Shown here: positions 1 through 6,303 of the stretch, in pieces
Layout of the letters: the number at the start of each line of letters is the position of its first letter
Position numbering within the stretch: the stretch's first letter is position 1
NCBI GenBank assembly: GCA_025201865.1
Contig: MU602697.1
Span: 45,756-60,744, forward strand
DNA: 14,989 bases
DNA from: Ramicandelaber brevisporus
Taxonomy: Eukaryota; Kickxellomycota; Ramicandelaberales; Ramicandelaberaceae
Direction of reading: 5' to 3'
Program-made: the position numbers and the translations under genes
Notes under the pieces: generated by a model
What the model saw: only the letters and a program-made list of their open reading frames with translations
What the model was told of the DNA's origin: nothing
The model's database searches: none

Positions 1-78
1 GGCCGTGAAGCTGTGACTTTCTTGGTCAAGGTCAAGAACTTCCTTGAAGACCCAGCCCGCTTGTTGCTCGAAATCTAA
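1..78 (+). CDS. 3' end of an unrecognised protein-coding gene (partial)
   Basis: Frame 1 is open from the first base to a TAA at 76-78 and gives the last 25 residues of a protein whose start lies outside the window. The tail ends FLEDPARLLLEI. The other two plus frames hit stops within the first 15 bases. Codons are mostly C- or G-ending (GTC, AAG, AAC, TTC, GCC, CGC), like the well-biased parts of the chitin synthase further right, which supports real coding. The tail looks like a soluble amphipathic helix. I do not recognise the family and assign no function. Confidence 0.6.
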   Translation, partial: GREAVTFLVKVKNFLEDPARLLLEI

Positions 79-218
79 CTCTCTTTATCAAATACATGAA
101 TACTTACCTACATTTAAAGAAAAGAATTACTACTATAATATCGTCTAATATACTTGAGGATTGGTACCGCAGATAAAAACTCCAGCAACTGGACGCCACG
201 TCACGCTTGTCTCTCCAT

Positions 219-260
219 ATGTGTATTTTCTTTTTTGTGCGTGTCTTCCACTTTGCGTAA
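219..260 (+). other. Short upstream ORF in the leader of the OS-9-like gene
   Basis: The only ATG in the 200 bases before the OS-9-like start codon opens a 13-codon reading frame that ends at TAA 258-260. It is out of frame with the main CDS. The encoded peptide is strongly hydrophobic and Phe-rich (MCIFFFVRVFHFA). If the transcript starts upstream of 219, this uORF could reduce or condition translation of the lectin. The transcription start is unknown, so the function is inference. The rest of 79-307 holds AT-rich intergenic DNA and a T-rich stretch at about 230-290. Confidence 0.35.
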
Positions 261-307
261 CGGTTATTTTTTTTCTTTCTCTCTTTTTCATCTCTACCGA
301 GTTCTCA

Positions 308-2221
308 ATGCGAGCAACGCTAACACTGTCAGCAGGCGCGTTGTTGACGCTCTCCACGGCAACCGTCCTGGTTGAAGCGTCTGCCAACGGAGGAGCCATC
401 TACGAAGATCCGCTTGCCAAACCACAGTACCGCATCTCTCTTCGTGATGATGCCAAAAACTTGCTTCGACAGTCGTCGTATCTCGTCCAAACAGCCACGA
501 AAGGTACATCTGACACTTCGTATCTAATGAATCTCAACAGTATCAACAATACTTATCTCTGCACTCTTCCGGGCCATTTGTCTGGTAGTAAGAAGACGCG
601 CGATTCATCTGCGAATAACAATGTGATTGAGCCTGGCCAAGCAGTGGAAGAAGAAAAAGATAAACAAGAAGTACCTAATAAGGCCATGGAGAAGCCAAGC
701 AAACTCAAAGTGGATGTGGACCGTGAGAATAAAAAGCTCATTACTACAGCTCAAAAGTTGCTAATGCCAATGAAGGGCAAATGTATAGTGTTATATCAAG
801 GATGGTGGGTGTATGAAATGTGCTATAACCAAAGAGTTCGACAGTACTTTAAAGCATTGCCTCCAAAGAATAAAATGCTGGACTTCCATTTGGGATATCA
901 CACTTCGGTTATACTGAGCGAGAGATATATTCAAGATATGGAAGAGGCTATTGCATTGCTCAGTAAAACGGCTGTGGAGGATGCAAAGAAGGCGGCTGGA
1001 CAGAAACCAGGGGATATCAATGCAATTGTTGATTTGGCAGATGTTAGAAAGCTATTGGACGACAAGAAGCTATCGAAGCCCACAGTCAAAGATGAGTTAA
1101 TGGCGGAAAAACAAATTACATCAGTTGAGGAACAGGATGGAACCAAATATGTGGTTCAGAGATGGGGCAGCGGGACACTCTGTGACATTACAGGAAGACC
1201 ACGAACAATCGAGATTCATTACTACTGTGATCCTAACTGGCCTCCAAGTACTGCAGACTCATCAAAGTCTGGCGCGAAGGATGCATCCACAACCGTAATT
1301 AATGGCCATGGTCGTAAAGTTGACACGAGAAGTCCGTTTGGCTATATTACAACAGTAAAAGAGACTTCAGTTTGCATGTACTATATGGAAGTTTACACTC
1401 CTCTCCTGTGCAAGGATGCGTCATTCATGCCAAGAAACCAAGAGCAAGACTCAGATGAGATTGTTTGTCGCAGAGTCGTTGAAGACTCCAACTATGACCA
1501 GGCTGTTTCTGACGCGATTGCTAAGGCTGAACGCGAGGCACTGGCTGCACAGACTGCATTTGCCCCACAAATAGACAGCAGTGATACTAAATCTAGTGAT
1601 ACTAAATCTAGTGCAGGTGACAGTCGATTACAGCAGAAGTTGAACAAAATGGATACTTCTCAGCAACAACAGCCACCACAGCAACAGCAACAAGAGCAGC
1701 CATCGAATAAACAGCAACCGCAACAGCAACAACAACAGCAACAGCAGCAGCAGCAGCAGCAACATCTCGATAAGGCAGCCGCTGATCGTAACTTTGTGCA
1801 CAAGCTGGCCAATATACTCTCAGAGCTGTGGACTGATCAGCTTGATGCTCCAATTGACATTGCTGATATTGGTCAGGATGGACAGCCACAGCTCATGGCT
1901 GAAGTGAATGACCTGTTCAAACTGAATGAAAACGGTGGGCCAATTGATATCACACTGGAGGATTTTGTTGGAGCATTGTACGGAGCTAAACCAAAGGAGC
2001 CTAATGCTGAGGCGAAGGTAGCAGATAATGACCTCAACACACCGTATGTTGCTGGTGGAACTGGCCCTGTAATTAATGCACCGTTCGACTTGGATGACGA
2101 CGATGTCCGTGTAGTGATGATGGATGCCGCTGACGGGATGAACATTGTGTATGACAGTCATGATGATAACAACAGCGATGAGCAGAAATCAAAGAAGTCT
2201 GATTCTAACAAGCTTCCATAG
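308..2221 (+). CDS. yos9: OS-9/Yos9-type ER lectin with MRH domain (ER-associated degradation)
   Basis: This 637-aa protein belongs to the OS-9/Yos9 family, which reads trimmed high-mannose glycans on misfolded glycoproteins and hands them to the HRD1/SEL1L (Hrd3) ubiquitin ligase in the ER lumen. ATG 308 is chosen because it begins a signal peptide (residues 1 to about 24) and no in-frame ATG lies upstream. NLNSINNTYLCTLPG (75-89) is typical of the OS-9 N-terminal region. The MRH domain runs from about 157 to 370: WW 166-167, Q175, C159/C172, C292, GRPR 296-299 (R297), C307, E352 and Y358 in an E-x5-Y spacing, then C356/C368. These match the lectin Q/R/E/Y set. Between C307 and E352 there is a low-complexity insert of about 30 residues compared with human OS-9. 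A poly-Gln tract covers 452-485. The acidic C-terminus ends SDSNKLP and has no HDEL, unlike budding-yeast Yos9. Family call is firm; exact ligand residues are by analogy. Confidence 0.9.
   Translation: MRATLTLSAGALLTLSTATVLVEASANGGAIYEDPLAKPQYRISLRDDAKNLLRQSSYLVQTATKGTSDTSYLMNLNSINNTYLCTLPGHLSGSKKTRDSSANNNVIEPGQAVEEEKDKQEVPNKAMEKPSKLKVDVDRENKKLITTAQKLLMPMKGKCIVLYQGWWVYEMCYNQRVRQYFKALPPKNKMLDFHLGYHTSVILSERYIQDMEEAIALLSKTAVEDAKKAAGQKPGDINAIVDLADVRKLLDDKKLSKPTVKDELMAEKQITSVEEQDGTKYVVQRWGSGTLCDITGRPRTIEIHYYCDPNWPPSTADSSKSGAKDASTTVINGHGRKVDTRSPFGYITTVKETSVCMYYMEVYTPLLCKDASFMPRNQEQDSDEIVCRRVVEDSNYDQAVSDAIAKAEREALAAQTAFAPQIDSSDTKSSDTKSSAGDSRLQQKLNKMDTSQQQQPPQQQQQEQPSNKQQPQQQQQQQQQQQQQQHLDKAAADRNFVHKLANILSELWTDQLDAPIDIADIGQDGQPQLMAEVNDLFKLNENGGPIDITLEDFVGALYGAKPKEPNAEAKVADNDLNTPYVAGGTGPVINAPFDLDDDDVRVVMMDAADGMNIVYDSHDDNNSDEQKSKKSDSNKLP
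1581..1610 (+). repeat. 15-bp perfect tandem duplication inside the OS-9-like CDS
   Basis: The unit GTGATACTAAATCTA occurs twice in direct succession, and a partial third copy (GTG) follows. It encodes SDTKS twice, in frame, in the disordered region before the poly-Gln tract. Perfect identity suggests a recent slippage event. Confidence 0.9.
1661..1762 (+). repeat. CAG/CAA microsatellite encoding a poly-Gln tract
   Basis: This in-frame run of CAG and CAA codons is broken by a few Pro, Glu, Ser, Asn and Lys codons and encodes residues 452-485 of the OS-9-like protein. The 3' part contains seven consecutive CAG codons. Mixed CAG/CAA use indicates an older tract with a younger pure core, so length variation between strains is likely. 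Confidence 0.95.
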
Positions 2222-2354
2222 GTGAATTCCTTTGTTTACTCTTTTCTCTCTTTCTCTCTTTCTCTCATTTCACACACAATATCATACTCTCATTCTTACC
2301 TCATTGTTTATTTCAAAGTATAGCCTCATTCAATTTAACCAAAAGGCTGCACAT

Positions 2355-2549
2355 ATGTATCCTTGTAGCACGAGGTATAGCTGGCCTCTTGCTCGCTTGG
2401 TGGTGCGGATGCACTCGAGCCAGACTGCTGCTCAGACGAAAACGTTTGTTGAGCCTGATATGCGCGTCTCGTACTATGCCGGTGTGTTGAGCATTGAACG
2501 CTCGCAACTTGTCATACACAGCATGAACCTCGCTACAGACTATAGCCAC

Positions 2550-2601
<52 letters not shown>

Positions 2602-3107
2602 CCATTCGAGGTGTATGCAAGCCGCCGGATATCCTGGTATTGCGCAAGAATGGAGCTACATCAACTGAATACATGGAATTGAGATTGCATTTGGCACTAC
2701 CCGAGCTTCTTCGAGACTTGATAATGTGTTTGCAGCAACACATCCAAATCAGCTTTGTCACTGTACCAAACAGTTCAATCAATCAATTACCACAACTATC
2801 ATCTCCTTCCCCTGTGATGCCATTACCGTATCCATTGGCAGCTCCTCCTCCTCTTCCTTCACATCAGTTACTTTCTCCCCCAGCATCTCAGCAAATCTCA
2901 CATGACTCGCAGGATCACCACGCCGACAATACAATCTCAAAGCATGCGGACACTGTTCAGAACATCAAGGATGGATTACGCCAATGCATCGCTCAGCTTC
3001 GTCAACTTGAAAACAACGACGATGATTTACGCGACATTTTGCTCGATGTGTTCCTGCTGAACCCAGATGTCCCAGTGGTCATGTCAAGTCTTCAGCGTGT
3101 ATGGTAA
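2355..3107 (+). CDS. Unrecognised 250-aa protein with a poly-Ser run
   Basis: An uninterrupted frame runs from ATG 2355 to TAA 3105-3107, in tandem with the OS-9-like gene and 134 bp after its stop. ATG 2355 is the first in-frame ATG after that stop; upstream the frame is open only through pyrimidine-rich leader. The N-terminus (Arg-containing, no acidic residues for about 33 residues) could be a mitochondrial presequence, but this is weak. Residues 66-82 are a pure Ser run. A folded-looking block follows (about 83-145, with VLRKNG and LRLHLALPELLRDLI), then a Pro/Ser-rich linker (about 150-185) and a C-terminal segment (about 200-250) of likely amphipathic helices. I recognise no family and see no catalytic motif. 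Coding is supported by the alternation of ordered and low-complexity segments and by the repeat keeping frame. Confidence 0.65.
2550..2600 (+). repeat. (AGT)17 microsatellite encoding poly-Ser
   Basis: Seventeen perfect AGT units, each read as Ser in the 250-aa CDS. Since the repeat is pure at DNA level and Ser has six codons, the tract is maintained or recently expanded by slippage rather than by codon-level selection. Expected to be length-polymorphic. Confidence 0.97.
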
Positions 3108-3617
3108 AAATGAAAAAGATAGCCATCAGTTTAAAAGTCACTTATTTTTCGACTCAGCATTTAATCGTCATCTACTCATTATCATTTAGAGTGTTTTAAG
3201 GGGAAGGGGGTTGTAACAGCCCACGAGGGGGAGGGGAAGAGGTAACAAGGGTTGCAGTAGACGGACACATTGTCAGGCGGACGTCATCAATACGATATTT
3301 CCAACACGTTTACATAGTGGAGAATGGCACCATCTCCCTCCCCCACTACTCTCTCCCCCCTTTTGAAAGTGCATGTACAGCACTTCGTCCTTTGGATATA
3401 TTGTTGGCGATTTGAGAAAAGTATAATAAGACAACACATCGATAACACCTCCGAACGATCATCGCAATATAGATAAATAATTTTACTGAGCGTCTCACTT
3501 ATATTAAGCATTATCCGGCCATTCATTCTGCCTCTTCACAACACGGCGACTTGCAGATGCCGTGAAACTCCTCCGGTAGACTCATCAAACACTCCTCTTA
3601 CGATAAAATATACAAAG
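3108..3617. other. 510-bp spacer with facing G-tract and C-tract clusters and a minimal uORF
   Basis: The spacer lies between two same-strand genes. It holds G-tracts at 3200-3203, 3206-3210, 3227-3231 and 3233-3236, then C-tracts at 3336-3338, 3340-3344 and 3355-3360. The rest is AT-rich. A three-codon upstream ORF (ATG CCG TGA, 3557-3565) precedes the next CDS. No convincing gene is seen on either strand. It should contain the 3' UTR of the 250-aa gene and the promoter of the 307-aa gene, but no clear TATA box or poly(A) signal can be assigned. Confidence 0.6.
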
Positions 3618-4541
3618 ATGAACCCTGATAACAGCGCTGGTCATCCTGGCATGAAGCGCGTCCGGTCTGCCACCGCATCAAACTCAGGCTCAGCACAACC
3701 AGGACATCGCTCAGTCTTGTTCAAGATGCCACTGATCCAGTCCCAGCAGTTTCCGGCTCAGTTCAGCACTGATTTGCCACCAATTGATGAAGTCGCGGTG
3801 AGTCCGCCACCCAAGGATTTAGTTGAGCAGTTCAATGCGCTACAGCGCCAACTAGGCGATATTCATCGGTCACGCAGTGATGAGGAGCATTTTAAACATC
3901 ACCAACGTGCACTGTCACTGCGTTCAGCGTTATCGTCAAGTGTAGGATCGCCTGTCATATCCAGTACACCACTGCCGATGGTTTCTCAGTCGGGCAGTGC
4001 CACTAGATACACTCATATCCGTGCGCAAACCATGTCGTCTGCACCGGCTGCGTTCCCTGCTCGCAGCCAAACATCGCCACTGCCTGCTACAGTAAGCACA
4101 GCATCGCAGCCAGGAAATGTCGAGCCAAAGTTGAAACGTGCTGGTCACTACCGAGGACTCTCTGCTTCGCCAGGTCCGTTCTCATTCGGTAAGTTTAATC
4201 TTTTTGGCACTAGCGTCGGCAGCAGCGGCACAACGACTCCATCAACGCCGGCTCCATTTATTCCAGCTTTGGGAGTGGCTACTAATCATACGCACCAGAA
4301 ATCAAAGTCAAACAGTGGAACTTGGGACCAGGTGATTGAAGAACGCTGCCTTGAGAACAAGCTGTCACCAACTCGTGCTCGCTGGTTGCAATTTGCTGGC
4401 AATATCAAGCTCCAAGCTGGCGAGACTCTTGCCATCGGTAAATGGATCGCCGACGGAAATCGAATGGTTGTGGAAGGGAATGCCGAGATGCATCTTGCAA
4501 AAGAACTGCGTCATCGGCGCTCTATCCATCATATGACATAA
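3618..4541 (+). CDS. Disordered 307-aa protein with four HxRxxS/T-type phospho-motifs
   Basis: ATG 3618 sits in a good context (AAAG before the ATG, A at -3), and the frame ends at TAA 4539-4541. The protein is Ser/Thr/Pro-rich and probably disordered over residues 1-235. A shorter, more ordered C-terminal part (about 235-300, with GTWDQVIEERCLENKLS and a helix-like tail) follows. Four segments fit H-x-[R/K]-x-x-[S/T]: HQRALS 95-100, HIRAQT 133-138, HYRGLS 177-182 and HQKSKS 226-231. This is the preference known for NDR/LATS kinases such as yeast Cbk1, so the protein may be a target of that polarity and cell-wall pathway. No kinase-docking [YF]xFP motif is seen. I do not recognise the family; a regulatory scaffold is a guess. 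It converges with the small peptide gene downstream. Confidence 0.7.
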   Translation: MNPDNSAGHPGMKRVRSATASNSGSAQPGHRSVLFKMPLIQSQQFPAQFSTDLPPIDEVAVSPPPKDLVEQFNALQRQLGDIHRSRSDEEHFKHHQRALSLRSALSSSVGSPVISSTPLPMVSQSGSATRYTHIRAQTMSSAPAAFPARSQTSPLPATVSTASQPGNVEPKLKRAGHYRGLSASPGPFSFGKFNLFGTSVGSSGTTTPSTPAPFIPALGVATNHTHQKSKSNSGTWDQVIEERCLENKLSPTRARWLQFAGNIKLQAGETLAIGKWIADGNRMVVEGNAEMHLAKELRHRRSIHHMT

Positions 4542-4605
4542 ACACCCCTTCTTTACTATTCATTGCACTTCCTATTGCATCAGTGTTATTGATTGATTTT
4601 TTCAA

Positions 4606-4611
4606 AATAAA
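4606..4611 (+). terminator. Poly(A) signal AATAAA of the 307-aa gene
   Basis: AATAAA lies 65 bases after the stop codon of the 307-aa gene, a normal position for a fungal 3' end. It runs directly into an (AAAG)n tract, so the exact cleavage site is unclear. Confidence 0.5.
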
Positions 4612-4632
4612 AAGAAAGAAAGAAAGAAAGAA
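4611..4632 (+). repeat. (AAAG)n microsatellite
   Basis: About five tandem AAAG units lie between the convergent 307-aa gene and the minus-strand peptide gene, in their shared 3' region. Confidence 0.85.
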
Positions 4633-4651
4633 TAGGATTACTACAGTTGAA

Positions 4652-4697
4652 TGTTGTTGTGAGTGTTGTTGTGAGTGGAGTGGGGTGGAGTGGAGTC
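4652..4697. repeat. GT-rich imperfect repeats between the convergent genes
   Basis: Two copies of a 12-base unit close to TGTTGTTGTGAG are followed by three imperfect GGAGT units. They end at the stop codon of the minus-strand peptide gene, so they form the start of its 3' UTR. No function can be assigned. Confidence 0.6.
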
Positions 4698-4839
4698 AAG
4701 GACCTCTTGGGCGACAGATGCTGGCGCAATCGATGAGACGAGCGTTCTTGTCTTTAACGCATTCGGTGTAACAGCCGGCTTGAACAGAAACGACCGCGAC
4801 AGTCGCAACAAGGACAGTAGCGTAGAAAAGGTGCTTCAT
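4696..4839 (-). CDS. 47-aa secreted four-cysteine peptide (CX3CX10CX3C)
   Basis: The minus strand encodes an intact 47-codon frame from ATG (4839-4837) to TGA (4698-4696). The start context is good (A at -3). Residues 1-21 form a textbook signal peptide: basic MKH start, a hydrophobic core of Leu, Val, Ala and Thr, and a V-Q-A cleavage site before Gly22. The mature part is 26 residues with exactly four cysteines at 23, 27, 38 and 42, spaced CX3CX10CX3C, and a basic CRPRGP tail. This spacing is that of the helical-hairpin fold (alpha-hairpinin-like: two short helices joined by two disulfides), known from plant defence peptides and some animal venoms. Homology to those is not claimed; the pattern is simple. 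Likely roles are antimicrobial peptide, effector or signalling peptide. The gene is short enough to be missed by length-filtered gene finders. Confidence rests on signal peptide plus paired cysteines, not on similarity. Confidence 0.72.
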   Translation of the reverse strand: MKHLFYATVLVATVAVVSVQAGCYTECVKDKNARLIDCASICRPRGP

Positions 4840-4886
4840 CTTTTGTCGTTATCAAAAGTTATAAGTCAAACTGGTGAGCAAGCGCA

Positions 4887-4927
4887 AGTGAGTGAGTGAG
4901 TGAGTGAGTGAGTGAGTGAGTGAGTGA
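4887..4927 (-). repeat. (AGTG)10 microsatellite upstream of the secreted peptide gene
   Basis: About ten perfect AGTG units (CACT on the peptide's strand) start 48 bases upstream of the peptide's start codon. A degenerate GT/GAGT-rich stretch follows at about 4960-5080. The array lies in the probable leader or core promoter of the peptide gene, so copy-number change could alter its expression. Confidence 0.9.
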
Positions 4928-5209
4928 AGCTGAATTTGAGTGTTGGCTGTTTGTCGAGTTGTGGGTGTGTGAGTGTGCGAGTGAGTGAGTGCAAGTAAAT
5001 GTTGCAAGGTGTGAGAGTGAGTGCGATGTAACTGGGAAGAATACAAAACAAAGAAAATGCGATGCTCACTTGAGTGTGTGAGTGGGAAGGTGGATTAGCC
5101 TGATGCTGATAAAAAAAAAGAGTCCAAAGGGAACTATAATTACTGCTTGTGCTGCATATCGACTTCAAGTTCAGCTTAATAATCGGATCACCGGTTGAGC
5201 GCCTGTTGC

Positions 5210-5581
5210 ATGGGAAAGTGGTTGTTTTTTGTTTGTTGTTTGTTATCTCCTTTCGCAGTTCCCATGAAGAGCAACAGAGTACACACTCTGGGAACAAAGA
5301 CACTCACGGCATCCCTTGATCATCTTCACTTGCCGCATACTCGTCATTGTATGTGTGTGAATGAATTCGTTGTTACTGCTGCTGCTGTTGCTGCTGTTGT
5401 AGACGACGTAAATAACATTACAAGTATTCTTAGCGACTCTTCCAAGCCTCGGAGCTGTCCACTAATAGCGCTTCACATTAGTGCACCTACCAGAATACTG
5501 GAACTTGTCCTCTATTTGTTACAGCTCTATTTTCGTTCATTCGCCCTGCTATTTATCCACACACACGTTGAATACCAATAG
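5210..5581 (+). CDS. Doubtful 123-aa ORF with a signal-like N-terminus
   Basis: ATG 5210 opens 123 codons ending at TAG 5579-5581. The N-terminus (MGKWLFFVCCLLSPFAVP) resembles a signal peptide, and a second hydrophobic stretch lies near residues 96-117. Against it: the body contains a GCT/GTT repeat translated as Ala/Val, there is no domain, and the 3' part lies in the ATG-free stretch preceding the chitin synthase. It may be leader or intergenic sequence that is open by chance. Listed for completeness only; no function assigned. Confidence 0.2.
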   Translation: MGKWLFFVCCLLSPFAVPMKSNRVHTLGTKTLTASLDHLHLPHTRHCMCVNEFVVTAAAVAAVVDDVNNITSILSDSSKPRSCPLIALHISAPTRILELVLYLLQLYFRSFALLFIHTHVEYQ

Positions 5582-6303
5582 TCGCTCAACAGCCTATCCC
5601 GACGCTTCATTATCAGCGCACTGTTTTTGGTTGAGCCAATCCTATAATTAGCACCGCCTGTCCCTGAGACCTCCGCTCTATTGCTTTACCTGACCTGTAC
5701 CTCTCGATCCTTTCCTTGCCACACACATACACGCACACAAGTACACACCGCCCTTTTTCATCCTCCCCCTTTCTGCTCACTATTACCTTTCTTTCTTTCT
5801 TTTTGCTGCTTGCTTGTCGTTTTTTTTTTCTCGTCGTAACTTCATCTCCAGCATAAAAAAGCAACAGTAGTAGTTGGTGTACGCGAGATAGATATCGAGG
5901 CATACTGCAGTCTGTTGTCCCTGGAAATTCTCAGCCCTGTTCACGCTCGCTCGTCTCTCTCTCTCCGCTTACCACCCCCTTTTTGTTGCTAGTTCCTGCA
6001 CAAACTCACCAGCGAGTAAGCGAGTAAGCAAGCAAGCAAATAGAGCGCTCACACCTTCCTTTCAACCCGCACACTGCTTTGGTTGCTCTCCAGCCGATCC
6101 CCCACTCGCTACTCTTTTTCCTTTTCTTCGTCTTTCCCTTTTGCACTGCTACTGGTGTTGCTCTGAGCCAGCTTTGTGCTTCATCTCGATACACTCTTCT
6201 TTCATAGTATCGGCTACAGCTACAGCTACAACTTCAGCTACAACCTCAGCAACAATAGCAGCAGCCTAGCTCCTCTATATCAAAAAGTCAGCATTCATAC
6301 AGG
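5364..6303 (+). promoter_or_regulatory. Long ATG-free, pyrimidine-rich leader/promoter of the chitin synthase
   Basis: After an ATG at 5361-5363 the plus strand has none until the chitin synthase start at 6304, a span of 940 bases; about 15 would be expected by chance. The complementary triplet CAT occurs 13 times in the same span, so the depletion is strand-specific. Large parts (5690-6160) are C/T-rich. Near the end are CAGCTA/CTACAG repeats (6212-6250). GTAAGC occurs at 6016 and 6024, and CAG ends one base before the start codon (6302), so a leader intron is possible. The pattern suggests selection against upstream starts in a long transcribed leader. No secure TATA box was identified. Confidence 0.55.

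Noticed and set aside
161-307. N-terminal extension of the OS-9-like protein from a TTG codon
   Set aside because: There is no in-frame ATG before 308, and ATG 308 begins a proper signal peptide. The hydrophobic extension comes from T-rich leader DNA.
3287-3526. 79-codon minus-strand ORF in the G/C-tract spacer
   Set aside because: Unordered composition, and part of it translates the C-tract; nothing supports coding.
4887-5000. Repeat array considered as CRISPR or satellite
   Set aside because: Simple tetranucleotide repeat without spacers; a microsatellite in a eukaryotic genome.
4852-5303. Minus-strand open frames of 64 and 145 codons
   Set aside because: They translate the (AGTG)n microsatellite as Thr-His-Ser-Leu repeats in two overlapping frames; no domain or good start. 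Treated as leader or promoter of the peptide gene.
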